From JANMDR01 sp031376425 (GTDB lineage Bacteria; Pseudomonadota; Gammaproteobacteria; Burkholderiales; Usitatibacteraceae), in contig JANMDR010000321.1 of assembly GCA_031376425.1 (NCBI GenBank), forward strand, positions 1-30,329: DNA of 30,329 nt. Direction: 5' to 3'. This document shows positions 22,075 to 30,329 of the stretch, piece by piece. A program made the translations under genes and the position numbers. A model generated the notes under the pieces. That model did not search any database. It saw only the letters and a program-made list of their open reading frames with translations, and was not told the origin of the DNA. How positions within the stretch are numbered: the first letter of the stretch is position 1; each line of letters begins with the position of its first letter.

Positions 22075-24792
22075 ATGATTTTTATACGTAAACCAATGGT
22101 TTCAATACTAGCCAAAGTTGGGCTTGCTAGCGTGCTGTTGCAGATATCTATCGTTAACGCGCAACAGGCCGCACCCGTCCCGCCTACTCAAAAAGTAGAG
22201 CGCATTGAAGTAACTGGCTCAAACATCAAGCGGGTAGATGCAGAGACTTCTGCACCCATTCAAATCATCACCAGTGAAGACATAAAGCGTAGCGGCAAAA
22301 CAACCGTTGTTGAGCTATTGCGCAGCTTACCTATTAATCAAAGCGGTGGGCTTAACGACTTGACCGCACAGTCTAGTTTTTCCTCCGGAGCGAGTTCAAT
22401 TTCTTTGCGCGGCTTAGGATCAACCGCTACCTTGGTTTTACTTAATGGTAGGCGCATCGCACCTTATGGGCTATCTGACCCAAATTTTGGGCAATCAGCT
22501 GTTGTAAATTTAGATGCTCTGCCGTTGGACGTAATTGATCGCGTTGAAATTTTAAAAGATGGTGCCTCAGCAATTTACGGCTCCGAAGCCGTCGCGGGCG
22601 TAGTTAATATTATTTTGCGACGCGACTTCATCGGCGCACAAATTGGTGGCAGTTACTCAATCAATCGCGACAACGAATACCAAATCAAGCGTGTGGCAAC
22701 TACATTGGGTGTAGGTGACTTAGCGCAGGACCGCTATAACGTGTTTTTTAACTACGAGCGCTTAGAGCGTAGTGTCGTAAAGTTTCTGGATGTAGATAAT
22801 TATTTGAACCGCGATATTTTGGTCAATTCCGCGTACGCGACGGGACGCCGCTTTTCTAGCTCCTATGCGGGCAATTACGCAACAGCCGTGTTTAACCCTG
22901 TAACTTTAGCCGGTGCAACCTACACTGCATTGCGTGGTTCTGCGGGTGATTGCGCCGCCCGGGGTGAACGCTATCGACTAGTGGGCACAACTTGCCGGTT
23001 TGATTTGCCAGCAGAGCAGCAAATAGTGCCAAAGAGTAATCGGGATAATTTTTTTGCACGCGGCAGTATGGATTTTTCCGCCAACCTGTCTGGTTTTGCG
23101 GAAGCGGGTTACAACCGTACAGTCACCACCTATGATGCGGGATCACCGGAGGTCTATGGTGACTACGGCGCGTGGTTTAGCAGCACGCTAGGGCGCACGG
23201 TAAGCCTGCCAGAAGTGCTCCCAGTTGGGCACCCAAACAATCCCTTCGCAACACCGATTGGGTATCGGCACCGCTTTAGCGAAATTGGTAATATTGGCCG
23301 AAAGGTCACCGCGGAAGCTGCGCGTGGCGTGGCGGGCTTAAAAGGCACAGTGGCTAATTGGGATTGGGAATCAGCATTGCTGTACAGTAAGAGCGAAACT
23401 GAAGTGCAGAAATATAATGCGGTGCGTGCTTCGGTGTTGCGTAGAGGTGTATTGACTGGCGCGTACAATTTCTTGAATCCAACAGCAGGTGCCATAAAGC
23501 CGGACGACTTACGAATCAATCCGCGCGATGTTGCAACATCGTCATTTACGATTTTTGATCTGAAAGGTTCAACTGAACTAATGGCACTGCAGGCTGGCTC
23601 ATTAGGACTGGCTGTTGGTGCTGAATACCGTAAAGAGCTCAGAGATGCACGTCCGGATCAGGCGACGCTTGACGGCGAAGTGGTTGGAGCAGGTGCCGCT
23701 GCAGCATCGGGCAAACGTAATGTGAAGAGTATCTTTGCGGAATTAAATGTTCCTATATTTAAAACGCTTGAAGCGCAAATTGCAGCACGAATGGACCAAT
23801 ATTCAGACTACGGCCGTTCAACCACGCCCAAACTTGGCATTAAGTGGAAAGCTACGCCAACTTTGGCTTTACGCAGCAGTTATGCAGAAGGCTACCGTGC
23901 ACCATCATTGACGGAAATTGCGCCCTCTAGTGTTAGCGCCTTCACTAATGTGACTGACCCGAAGCTCTGTATTACGGGCGATGAACTGGCTTGTACTACT
24001 GGTATCGGGCTTTTGATTCAGTCTAATCCAAACCTTAAACCAGAAACCGCCAAGTCATTTACGGCTGGCTTTATATGGGACATCACCCAATCTGCGGCGA
24101 TGACGGTTGATTTTTGGGATATCAAGCGTAAAAATGAAATTAGTATTTTTGATTTAGATAAAATCATCGCCAATGAAGACAGCGACCTCCCGTTCTACAA
24201 AGGGCGTGTGGTGCGGGGTGTGGCACCAACGCCTGGCGGTATTGGCCAAATTCAGAGCATCTCCGTGCCATTCGATAATTTGGGTGGAACAAAAACCCGT
24301 GGCCTAGATATCGATTTAGTCCTCAAAAATAACTTGGGTGAGTGGGGCAAGCTGGAGTCGCGTGCAGCGGGCACCTATACGATGTCAAATAAGCAATCGC
24401 TATCCGAAGGCGATCCCTACATTGAGTACATCGGCTACCGAAATGTACCGCGCACCCGCGCCACTATTGGCACTTCGTGGAGTTATCGTGACTACGTTGT
24501 GGGTGTAACCGGCAACTATATAGGTGGCTTTCGGGTAGCGGGTGAACCTGCTGAAACCTGTGCACAAGCCTCGCTGTTAGGCACTGCAGGTGTCTGCAAA
24601 GTGGGTGCGCAGTCAACGATGGCGATGAATTTCCAATATTCGGGCATTAAAAATCTAACCCTCGGTTTAGTGGTTAGAAATATCTTGGATAAACGGCCAC
24701 CGCTAAACCCATTGGCTAGACCCGTCAGTTTTTATTGGAATGAATTCCAAAGTATTTACTACACCTTTAGTGCGAACTATAAATTTAAGTAA
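22075..24792 (+). CDS. TonB-dependent outer-membrane receptor
   Basis: A 905-residue receptor. I chose the ATG at 22075 because AGGAA lies five bases upstream and a signal peptide follows (ending about residue 30, SIVNA-QQ). An open start at 21928 would add 49 residues ahead of the signal. After the signal comes RIEVTGSNIKRVD, then the plug domain (about 50-175) with SIQIITSEDIK-like and SISLRGLGSTATLVLLNGRR motifs and ILKDGASAIYGSEAVAGVVNII. The 22-strand barrel carries SYAEGYRAPSLTEI and NLKPETAKSFTAG. It imports a ligand across the outer membrane using TonB energy; the ligand cannot be named. The chain ends YKFK rather than in a terminal aromatic, which is slightly unusual for a barrel. 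Confidence 0.93.
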   Translation: MIFIRKPMVSILAKVGLASVLLQISIVNAQQAAPVPPTQKVERIEVTGSNIKRVDAETSAPIQIITSEDIKRSGKTTVVELLRSLPINQSGGLNDLTAQSSFSSGASSISLRGLGSTATLVLLNGRRIAPYGLSDPNFGQSAVVNLDALPLDVIDRVEILKDGASAIYGSEAVAGVVNIILRRDFIGAQIGGSYSINRDNEYQIKRVATTLGVGDLAQDRYNVFFNYERLERSVVKFLDVDNYLNRDILVNSAYATGRRFSSSYAGNYATAVFNPVTLAGATYTALRGSAGDCAARGERYRLVGTTCRFDLPAEQQIVPKSNRDNFFARGSMDFSANLSGFAEAGYNRTVTTYDAGSPEVYGDYGAWFSSTLGRTVSLPEVLPVGHPNNPFATPIGYRHRFSEIGNIGRKVTAEAARGVAGLKGTVANWDWESALLYSKSETEVQKYNAVRASVLRRGVLTGAYNFLNPTAGAIKPDDLRINPRDVATSSFTIFDLKGSTELMALQAGSLGLAVGAEYRKELRDARPDQATLDGEVVGAGAAAASGKRNVKSIFAELNVPIFKTLEAQIAARMDQYSDYGRSTTPKLGIKWKATPTLALRSSYAEGYRAPSLTEIAPSSVSAFTNVTDPKLCITGDELACTTGIGLLIQSNPNLKPETAKSFTAGFIWDITQSAAMTVDFWDIKRKNEISIFDLDKIIANEDSDLPFYKGRVVRGVAPTPGGIGQIQSISVPFDNLGGTKTRGLDIDLVLKNNLGEWGKLESRAAGTYTMSNKQSLSEGDPYIEYIGYRNVPRTRATIGTSWSYRDYVVGVTGNYIGGFRVAGEPAETCAQASLLGTAGVCKVGAQSTMAMNFQYSGIKNLTLGLVVRNILDKRPPLNPLARPVSFYWNEFQSIYYTFSANYKFK

Positions 24793-24961
24793 TCTGAAAA
24801 TTTAGGTTTTAGCTCCTGGGTTGGTGTGCTTTGGTTAGTGTGCGGAGAATAAGTGGGGCATTCGCTTCACTTGTTCTTGCAATTGTTGGATTGGCGCGTA
24901 GCCGTATTGCAGCCTAATTTGCAGTCTAATCTCGTTTTTTAAACCGCAGGAGTGAATAATT

Positions 24962-25855
24962 ATGTTTAGTGGCCCTGAGAGTGGTGAAATGCCTGATAAA
25001 GAAGCGGCACTTTATCCGATGCCAGAACGTCGCCAACGTATTTTGTTGGTTGACGCCGATACTACCGCTTCGAGTGCGCTTGCTGACTACCTGCGGCAAC
25101 GTGATTTTGAAGTGTTGATTGCATACGATGGCGAACAGATTGTCGCTATCGTCGCCGATTGGCACCCAAACCTAGTGCTTACCGATATCGAGTTGCCGGG
25201 ATTAGACGGTTTTGAGGTATGCCGAGCGCTTCATGCACTTGAACTGAAAGTGCCTGTCATTATTTTGACGGCGCGTGCTGATGAATTTGATCAAGTGTTG
25301 GGGCTTGAATTAGGGGCAGATGATTATCTGGTCAAGCCAATGCAGCTACGCCTCGTACTAGCGCGTATTAAAGCGGTGCTGCGTAGGGCGGGCGCTAACG
25401 ATTCTGAGTCCGACCAGTTTTTTGTAGTATCGGGGCAATCGGTTTTTACGCGGTCAGCACAATTTGCGAGTGACGGTGCCAAAGGCAAGTATTTCGCGGT
25501 ATCTAGTACCAACGCCAAAGCGATGTATGCAAATCGAGCTGAAGTTCGATTACTTGAGTTTGGGCGATTGCGCATTGATCATGTGGCGCGACAGGTAAAT
25601 TTAGCGGATGAGATTGTGAATATATCGGCGGCGGAATTCGACCTGCTATGGTTACTCGCGAGCAACGCGGGCAGAGTGTTGCCACGCCAAGAAATTTTGA
25701 AGGCATTACGCGGCTTAGAATACGATGGGGTTGATCGTTCTATAGATTCGCGGGTGTCGCGCCTGCGGCGTAAGCTCAATGATGACTTAGGGCCATCAAG
25801 CCATATAAAAACCGTTAGGCCGCATGGCTATTTATTCACACCCGCGTCGTGGTGA
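24962..25855 (+). CDS. OmpR/RstA-family response regulator
   Basis: A 297-residue regulator preceded by AGGAG (24948-24952). The receiver (about 26-140) has phospho-acceptor D75 (LTDIELPG), T103 and K125. The winged helix (about 200-297) closely resembles E. coli RstA: AEFDLLWLLASNAGRVL, LRGLEYDGVDRSIDSRVSRL and IKTVRPHGYLFTP. It is about 58 residues longer than RstA, through an N-terminal extension of about 25 residues and a longer linker (about 142-190). The first acidic cluster reads VDAD, so one acid of the usual pair is alanine. No partner kinase (RstB) is next to it; tRNA-Pro follows at once. Confidence 0.88.
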   Translation: MFSGPESGEMPDKEAALYPMPERRQRILLVDADTTASSALADYLRQRDFEVLIAYDGEQIVAIVADWHPNLVLTDIELPGLDGFEVCRALHALELKVPVIILTARADEFDQVLGLELGADDYLVKPMQLRLVLARIKAVLRRAGANDSESDQFFVVSGQSVFTRSAQFASDGAKGKYFAVSSTNAKAMYANRAEVRLLEFGRLRIDHVARQVNLADEIVNISAAEFDLLWLLASNAGRVLPRQEILKALRGLEYDGVDRSIDSRVSRLRRKLNDDLGPSSHIKTVRPHGYLFTPASW

Positions 25856-25881
25856 AATCATTTTTTGTCTTAAACATCGGC

Positions 25882-25887
25882 TATAAT
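25882..25887 (+). promoter_or_regulatory. -10 box of the tRNA-Pro promoter
   Basis: A perfect TATAAT lies 11 bases before the tRNA. I could not find a good -35 box at 16-18 bases; only weak T-rich matches are present. Confidence 0.6.
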
Positions 25888-25898
25888 CTGGTTTTAGT

Positions 25899-25975
25899 CG
25901 GGGTGTAGCGCAGCCTGGTAGCGCACTTGCATGGGGTGCAAGGGGCCGGAAGTTCGAATCTTCTCACCCCGACCA
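25899..25975 (+). tRNA. tRNA-Pro(GGG)
   Basis: A complete 77-base cloverleaf. The acceptor arm is CGGGGTG/CACCCCG (25899-25905 with 25965-25971) and the D arm is GCGC-AGCCTGGTA-GCGC. The anticodon stem is CTTGC/GCAAG with loop ATGGGGT, so the anticodon is GGG. The T arm has TTCGAAT, and discriminator A plus an encoded CCA end at 25975. It closely follows the E. coli proline GGG tRNA. Confidence 0.97.
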
Positions 25976-25998
25976 AAACCTAATTTTTAGCTTCAATG

Positions 25999-26030
25999 AA
26001 AAAAGCCAACTTACTTAAGTTGGCTTTTTT
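25999..26030. terminator. bidirectional intrinsic terminator
   Basis: AAAAAAGCCAACTT (25999-26012) pairs with AAGTTGGCTTTTTT (26017-26030) around a 4-base loop. An A-run leads and a T-run follows, so it can stop transcription both after the tRNA (plus) and after the diguanylate cyclase gene (minus). Confidence 0.92.
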
Positions 26031-26057
26031 GTTTTGTGGTTTGTATTCAAAAAATTG

Positions 26058-27788
26058 TTAGCCAGAATTATCACGCTTTTTATTGCGATACATATCTGCA
26101 TCGGCAAATTTGATGAGAGAGCTCACATCCTGACCGTCCAATGGGTAGCAAGCGATGCCAATGGCCGCACCAGTGACCACGGTTGTGCTTCGGTCTTTAA
26201 GGTTTACGGTAATAGGCTCTGCCAGTTTCTCTTGCAGTTTTGCGCTAATTTTTTCGGCAGTTTGCTTGTTTTCGATTTGATCGAGCATGACAATAAATTC
26301 GTCGCCTGCATAGCGTGCAACAAAATCAGTCGCACGCACTGTCGCACGCATACGTTCACTAATCATGTGCAGCGCTTGATCGCCCGCGTCGTGTCCGTAA
26401 TTATCATTAATCGCTTTAAACCGATTTAAATCTATAAAAAGCACCCCGAATAGACGTGGGTCAGCGTTACGGCGGCGGAGGATGATGGTATCTTCAATCC
26501 GTCGCATCAGTGCCTCGCGGTTGCCTAAGCCTGTCAGGCGATCTGTCATGAGTCGTTTTTGCATTTGCGCAAAACTCTTGGCGAGATCACCTAACTCATC
26601 ATCACGCGCCATATTCACTGGGCTTTCTAGCGTACCGTCGCCCACATCACGCGTTAACTGGGTGAGCTTGCGTAAGTCACGGGTAACGGTAGCTAAAACC
26701 ACATAACCAGTCGCAATAATGAGTAAGCAAACCAGTAGTGCTAACCATATGGTGCGCTTGACGTTGGCGGTAATGCCTGATAAAAAATCTTCACGTGGTA
26801 CGGCCACCGCAATGACCCAATCCAGCCCTGCATTGTCTTGCACCCGCGCATAACCTACCTGCACATCGCCACCGTCTGGGCCTGAAAATACGGCTGTTTG
26901 TGGGTTAATAGCGGCGTTGCGTTTACTCATCAGCGTTTGCACCGCGCTATAGGTAGCAACAATCAATGGGTCATCGCTTGATGCGGCATTGAGGCGGCGG
27001 TTGTTTTCGCCAACGCCTTTGGTTAAATGTGGGCCGCGCGAAGCAGCAATCAAATTTCCATCAGGTTCAATAATGATTGCAAAACCGTTGGGGCTTAACT
27101 TTAATTGCCGTAAGAAAGTGCTTAAATGTTTAAGTGAAAGATCAGTTGCCACAACACCCGCAAATTCTCCAGCAGCGTTGTTCACCCGCCGTGCACGGGT
27201 ACCGACTAGCTCAAGGGTTTTGTAATCTACATAAATTGAGGTCCATGTTTGCGTGCTCGTTCCCTGGCCAGCCTGAAACCACGGGCGTTTGCGGGCATCA
27301 TATACCGTAGTTTCTGATTTTGGTTGTGAAGGTGCGCCTTTAATGCCGTTGAATTGAAAAATATTTCTCGGTTGGCCAGCTTCAGTCTGCAGACGTAATT
27401 CAGCCTCGTTTTGAGAGAAGCGCCACAGACCAAAGAAATGCCCGTTTTTATCGCCGTAATAGGCGTAATTATTGGGATCGAGGTGTACGGATGTGGCCAG
27501 CCAAAAGCGCGTGCGTAAATTTTCAATATCAGACTGAATCGATACAGGCGCACTCATGCCGGATGGAAATGCAGTCTCTAATACCGCACCTGAGCCGGCT
27601 ACGTGGCGTTCAACAGCTTGCGAGATTCGGCCTACGGTTTCTTTCAGCAGATAGTCGGAAAGCGTATCCACCGCCTCGTGGCCGGTGCGATATGAAAGGT
27701 AACCTATAGTAAGCGTCGCCAGCAGCACCAGAAACACGTAGGGCAGGGTGAGTAACTGACGTAAGGTGAGCGCGCGAGTAAATTGCAT
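26058..27788 (-). CDS. membrane diguanylate cyclase (dCache-HAMP-GGDEF)
   Basis: A 576-residue inner-membrane enzyme that should make cyclic di-GMP from GTP. A helix at about 13-32 is followed by a periplasmic dCache-like sensor (about 40-340, with RKRPWFQAG and WTSIYVDYKTLELV). A second helix lies at 345-368, then HAMP (about 370-415), and the GGDEF domain starts with TDRLTGLGNR. The active-site loop is AGDEF (494-498) instead of GGDEF, a variant often still active. An inhibitory I-site RATD (485-488) lies exactly five residues before it, so product feedback is expected. FIDLNRFKAINDNYGHDAGD is intact. The sensor ligand may be a small organic molecule such as an amino acid, but this is only the family trend. 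It is transcribed alone. Confidence 0.92.
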   Translation of the reverse strand: MQFTRALTLRQLLTLPYVFLVLLATLTIGYLSYRTGHEAVDTLSDYLLKETVGRISQAVERHVAGSGAVLETAFPSGMSAPVSIQSDIENLRTRFWLATSVHLDPNNYAYYGDKNGHFFGLWRFSQNEAELRLQTEAGQPRNIFQFNGIKGAPSQPKSETTVYDARKRPWFQAGQGTSTQTWTSIYVDYKTLELVGTRARRVNNAAGEFAGVVATDLSLKHLSTFLRQLKLSPNGFAIIIEPDGNLIAASRGPHLTKGVGENNRRLNAASSDDPLIVATYSAVQTLMSKRNAAINPQTAVFSGPDGGDVQVGYARVQDNAGLDWVIAVAVPREDFLSGITANVKRTIWLALLVCLLIIATGYVVLATVTRDLRKLTQLTRDVGDGTLESPVNMARDDELGDLAKSFAQMQKRLMTDRLTGLGNREALMRRIEDTIILRRRNADPRLFGVLFIDLNRFKAINDNYGHDAGDQALHMISERMRATVRATDFVARYAGDEFIVMLDQIENKQTAEKISAKLQEKLAEPITVNLKDRSTTVVTGAAIGIACYPLDGQDVSSLIKFADADMYRNKKRDNSG

Positions 27789-27965
27789 TTTGGTTTTGAG
27801 TGATAAATAATTTCTTTGGTTACAGGTACTGATATGGCATGGTCAAAGCCGTTTGGTTGTTCGCTTGCGCTCAACATCTACGATTAACGGGCAACGTCAA
27901 AAGCAATCTGGTCATTCTGTTCATAGTATAGGCGCTTTGGCTATCTAGGCGTTTTATTCACTTTC

Positions 27966-27986
27966 GTTCATGGTCGAGATGTGAAC
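27966..27986. promoter_or_regulatory. weak inverted repeat GTTCA-N11-TGAAC upstream of the cysteine-rich gene
   Basis: Five-base arms (27966-27970 and 27982-27986) lie 61-81 bases before the ATG at 28047. Such short arms can occur by chance. It is recorded as the only symmetric element in the 258-bp gap, which holds no other gene. Confidence 0.2.
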
Positions 27987-28046
27987 AAATGCAAAAATGC
28001 CCGTGCTACTATCAGTGCGTCATCTTTTAACACGCGAAGGCACCAA

Positions 28047-29453
28047 ATGAAAATGACCAAGAGCGTTAATTTTGCTGCAATTTTGATCAGCGGTTTTTTG
28101 GTATTAGCGGCTGCCACGCAACCGGCTTGGGCGGGGCTTGATGATTGCTTAAACGTAGTGCTTGATAGCGCTAATCCAAAAGATATGGAGAAGGCAGCAA
28201 ACTTTGTAATCCAGCATCCAACATGTGTGCAAAATCTGGTGCCGCCAACTTTGGTGCCTTACGTAGCACTTAGCGGCTCACTAGATGCCGCAAATGCGTC
28301 AGGTGCGCTCAATAAAGTAGGTTTGGGGTTTAATAGTTACGAGCAATGTGTGGCTAAAGTGAACCCAGGAAAAGCGGCGCTAAAGCAACTGGCACCCGTG
28401 TTAAAGCCAATCTGCAATACCTTGCAAATGAATTGCAATAAGCTTGAAGGCCCGGCAGCCGATGAAGTAAATGCCCAGTTAGCCAGTGAAGTGCCGTTAC
28501 TAAGCCTGTTGCCGTGCGCCTGTGCGGCGGCCAATAGCGGCCTTGGGGTAGAAAAAATAGCCGAGCTTGTCAGTAGCGCAAAGCAGTGCGGCGGCACGTT
28601 GGCGGAGGCGGGAAAAATTTTTAGCGCGGGTGCGAAGGGCGCGTATAAAACTGGCAGTAAAGTCGTGGGAGCAGGGAGCAAAGTAGCGGGCGAGGGCGCT
28701 AAGTTGGTGGCAGAAATAGGTGGACTGATGAAGGATGTAGGTTGTACTGTGGGCTTAGGTGGTTGCGAATCGCAAAGCCATAAAGTGGCGTCTAGCTTTT
28801 GTAAAAACCGTGGTGGTCTCAGTAATTATACGGCTGGCCCGACCTTTATGAAGTGTAAGAACGGCGATTTTTGCGATAACCAAGACGGCAAAGGATGGAA
28901 ATGTATGACGGCGGCAGAGTTTGCAACCTCAATGGCGGAGAGTGAAAAGACCCTACAAAAATTCGCTGATATCACTAAGTTTAATGTCGGGTGGTGCGCC
29001 GATAAACGCGAGAGTTTAAAAGGTGAATACGCTAGCCGCTGCCGCGACAAATTATGTGAAGTGGCAATGACCCCAGCACTGGATAAATATGAAGCACAGT
29101 GCGCTAAATTTATACTACCCGGGCCGCAGTTTGTTGAGGGCAGTAAAAACAACTTCCAGCTACTAACGCTGCAAGGCCTTGTGGTTGAGTCTATTAAACG
29201 CGACCCAAAATCCACGCCATTAGAGTTATTAGCGCTGCAAGGCTGCAGACCGTTTTTAGGGCGCGAAGATCAATCCTTATGTGAGCGCCCCATGGCTTCT
29301 GATCCTGCCAGTGTGGCCTTGTGCAAAAAATTTGTGCTGAGCGGTCAGATTAAAAGGTGCCAATGGAGCGATGGTTCTAGCTATCCCTTGGCGATGAAAA
29401 CGGCACCGTTTCCGAAGGCTGCTGACAGCATAAGAATGACTCCCCAGAAATAG
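28047..29453 (+). CDS. exported cysteine-rich protein of unknown function
   Basis: A 468-residue protein that I do not recognise. The ATG at 28047 has GAAGG six bases upstream and begins a clear signal peptide (to about 29, ending QPAWA-GLDDC); an open start at 27981 lies ahead of it. The mature part has 22 cysteines spread over its length, in groups such as PICNTLQMNC, LPCAC, MKCKNGDFCDNQDGKGWKC and SRCRDKLC. Disulfide bonding in the periplasm or outside is therefore likely. A Gly/Ala/Lys-rich stretch near 190-230 (GKIFSAGAKGAYKTGSKVVG) looks helical and small-residue rich, like a flexible or membrane-active segment. It stands alone with its own terminator. No enzyme motif was found. Confidence 0.75.
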   Translation: MKMTKSVNFAAILISGFLVLAAATQPAWAGLDDCLNVVLDSANPKDMEKAANFVIQHPTCVQNLVPPTLVPYVALSGSLDAANASGALNKVGLGFNSYEQCVAKVNPGKAALKQLAPVLKPICNTLQMNCNKLEGPAADEVNAQLASEVPLLSLLPCACAAANSGLGVEKIAELVSSAKQCGGTLAEAGKIFSAGAKGAYKTGSKVVGAGSKVAGEGAKLVAEIGGLMKDVGCTVGLGGCESQSHKVASSFCKNRGGLSNYTAGPTFMKCKNGDFCDNQDGKGWKCMTAAEFATSMAESEKTLQKFADITKFNVGWCADKRESLKGEYASRCRDKLCEVAMTPALDKYEAQCAKFILPGPQFVEGSKNNFQLLTLQGLVVESIKRDPKSTPLELLALQGCRPFLGREDQSLCERPMASDPASVALCKKFVLSGQIKRCQWSDGSSYPLAMKTAPFPKAADSIRMTPQK

Positions 29454-29463
29454 TGAAAAATAA

Positions 29464-29504
29464 GCTGAAGAAGCTGGTGTTAAGGGTATCTTCAGCCTAT
29501 TTTT
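29464..29504 (+). terminator. intrinsic terminator of the cysteine-rich gene
   Basis: GCTGAAGA (29464-29471) pairs with TCTTCAGC (29489-29496) and is followed by CTATTTTT, 11 bases after the stop codon. A second small palindrome, AGCGCT-AAA-AGCGCT (29506-29520), lies just beyond and may help stop the minus-strand gene. Confidence 0.7.
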
Positions 29505-29528
29505 GAGCGCTAAAAGCGCTAGTAATGC

Positions 29529-30020
29529 TTAATCTGGCTGCCGATAATCGTTTTCAATCCACTTCATGGCACTTGCTTCTGTGAGCTTAAAGGCGGCTGA
29601 CACGCGTACTTCGGCTATCGGTGCATCTTCGCGATTACGCGCTTCGCGGCAGGTGAGCACGGCGTATGGATGTTCTTCGTCCGGCGTGATATCTAAGGTA
29701 ACGCTATAGGCGCGATTCTGAATAGCTACAACGACTTTTTTATGCAAGGTGGCGGCTAAGTGCTGTTCCGCGCGGCGACGCACCTCATAGGCGGTTTTAA
29801 CCAGCGTTTGAAAGGCACCAGTACTCAATGGTTTGGGATTTTTTTTATCGCGCCCCATCGTCCACGGCCCTACCAAGGCGGGTGCCGGTTCGCCTTCCTT
29901 GGTCATTTCTACCGCCCAACCGTCGTCCTCTTCATTTTTAATTACGCGCGCAGTCCAGCCGTCATCGCGCCATAGACGATCTTCGTAAATCGGGGGCAGT
30001 TCTAAAATATCATCGGTCAT
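29529..30020 (-). CDS. hypothetical cytoplasmic protein, 163 residues
   Basis: I do not recognise this family. The protein has no signal peptide or membrane segment and is rich in charged residues, especially acids near the start (MTDDILELPPIYEDRLWRDD). It has two Trp-containing beta-like stretches (GWTARVIKNEEDDGWAVEM and GPWTMGRDKKNPKPL), a central helix (TAYEVRRRAEQHLAATLHKK), and a C-terminal alternation of strands and helix. The codon pattern and the balanced, folded-looking composition support a real gene. The plus-strand 71-codon frame inside it is a shadow. It is transcribed alone, convergent with the cysteine-rich gene. The 169 bp upstream hold its promoter, which I could not define. 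Confidence 0.65.
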   Translation of the reverse strand: MTDDILELPPIYEDRLWRDDGWTARVIKNEEDDGWAVEMTKEGEPAPALVGPWTMGRDKKNPKPLSTGAFQTLVKTAYEVRRRAEQHLAATLHKKVVVAIQNRAYSVTLDITPDEEHPYAVLTCREARNREDAPIAEVRVSAAFKLTEASAMKWIENDYRQPD

Positions 30021-30189
30021 AAATTTAAGTTTGATTCAGGTTTACTTAATAGGGTATTGAGTCTAACGCAAAGTGCGCATAGATGCCGCCGTGCAGTGTA
30101 TTCATTTGGCGTATTATTGGTTGCCCAATCTATATTAATTGTCCAGATGACACACCCCACCATCCTTTTAAATTTTACACGTCAGTCAC

Positions 30190-30329
30190 TCATGGCACTC
30201 GGTTAAGGTTTCTTTGGGCATAAATCAAGTTTCTTGCAGTCTGACGCGGCACAGTTAATAGCGGTAGTTTTTTAGGCCTTCGTTTCTTCGCGCGCGGCTC
30301 AATGCGATCGGGTCGTTCCGGCAACGTTA
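30190..30329 (-). CDS. IS4-type transposase, C-terminal fragment (cut by window end)
   Basis: On the minus strand a frame enters from the window edge and ends at TGA (30190-30192). It reads 45 residues, including RPDRIEPRAKKRRPKKLPLL and then TVPRQTARN. The EPRAxKRRPKxxPLLxxPR pattern is characteristic of the C-terminus of one group of IS4-family transposases, as far as I recall the family. The rest lies outside the window, so I cannot say whether the element is intact. Its terminal repeat should lie between 30030 and 30190, but I could not identify it. Confidence 0.6.
   Translation of the reverse strand, partial: TLPERPDRIEPRAKKRRPKKLPLLTVPRQTARNLIYAQRNLNRVP

Noticed and set aside
26034..26429. 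Plus-strand frame of 131 codons opposite the diguanylate cyclase
   Set aside because: It is antisense to the conserved GGDEF domain and has no recognisable features.
27835..27850. TGGCATG-GTCA-AAGCC, a sigma-54-like element before the cysteine-rich gene
   Set aside because: GG and GC have the right spacing, but TT of the -12 element is AA and the gene starts about 200 bases further on.

Overview
The window looks like chromosomal DNA of a Gram-negative member of the Pseudomonadota, probably a gammaproteobacterium or possibly a betaproteobacterium. The grounds are a TonB-dependent receptor, MacAB-type tripartite exporters, NtrC-type sigma-54 regulators, an RstA-like regulator, an IPTL-CTERM-like protein and a tRNA-Pro(GGG) that closely resembles the E. 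coli one. Base composition is roughly balanced. The genus cannot be fixed from sequence alone.

Left part (1-9156). A minus-strand ABC-2 exporter pair (permease cut by the window edge, plus a BcrA-like ATPase) faces a plus-strand operon, module A. Module A encodes a HlyD/MacA-like adaptor, a MacB/LolD-type ATPase, two FtsX-type permeases, an NtrC-type response regulator and an NtrY/PAS-type histidine kinase. The intergenic region holds a sigma-70-like promoter for the ABC-2 pair and a -24/-12 sigma-54 promoter for module A, with two tandem palindromes upstream that suit an enhancer site.

Middle (9285-13838). A secreted class C beta-lactamase-like serine hydrolase carries a C-terminal starch-binding-like domain. 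It is followed by an exported protein with an IPTL-CTERM-like anchor and a secreted collagen-like protein built on 66-bp coding repeats.

Module B (13916-21768) is a second, paralogous module. Kinase and regulator lie on the minus strand; adaptor, ATPase, one double-length FtsX permease and a SnoaL-like protein lie on the plus strand. The divergent intergenic region has a textbook sigma-54 layout: two tandem palindromes, an IHF-like site and a consensus -24/-12 element.

Right part (22075-30329). This holds a TonB-dependent receptor, an RstA-family regulator without its kinase, tRNA-Pro with a bidirectional terminator, a dCache-HAMP-GGDEF diguanylate cyclase, an exported cysteine-rich protein of unknown function, an unknown cytoplasmic protein and the C-terminal end of an IS4-type transposase cut by the window edge.

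How the genes may work together (inference). Both kinases have two membrane helices joined by only a few residues and no periplasmic sensor domain, and both sit with an FtsX-type exporter. This recalls Bce-type peptide-sensing modules of Firmicutes, in which the transporter is the sensor, but here the output is a sigma-54 enhancer-binding protein and the pump is tripartite. The most notable feature of the window is this pair of self-regulated, sigma-54-controlled exporter modules with apparently different enhancer sequences, next to a BcrA-like ABC-2 exporter and a secreted serine hydrolase. A role in export of, or defence against, peptides or other envelope-active compounds is plausible but not proven.
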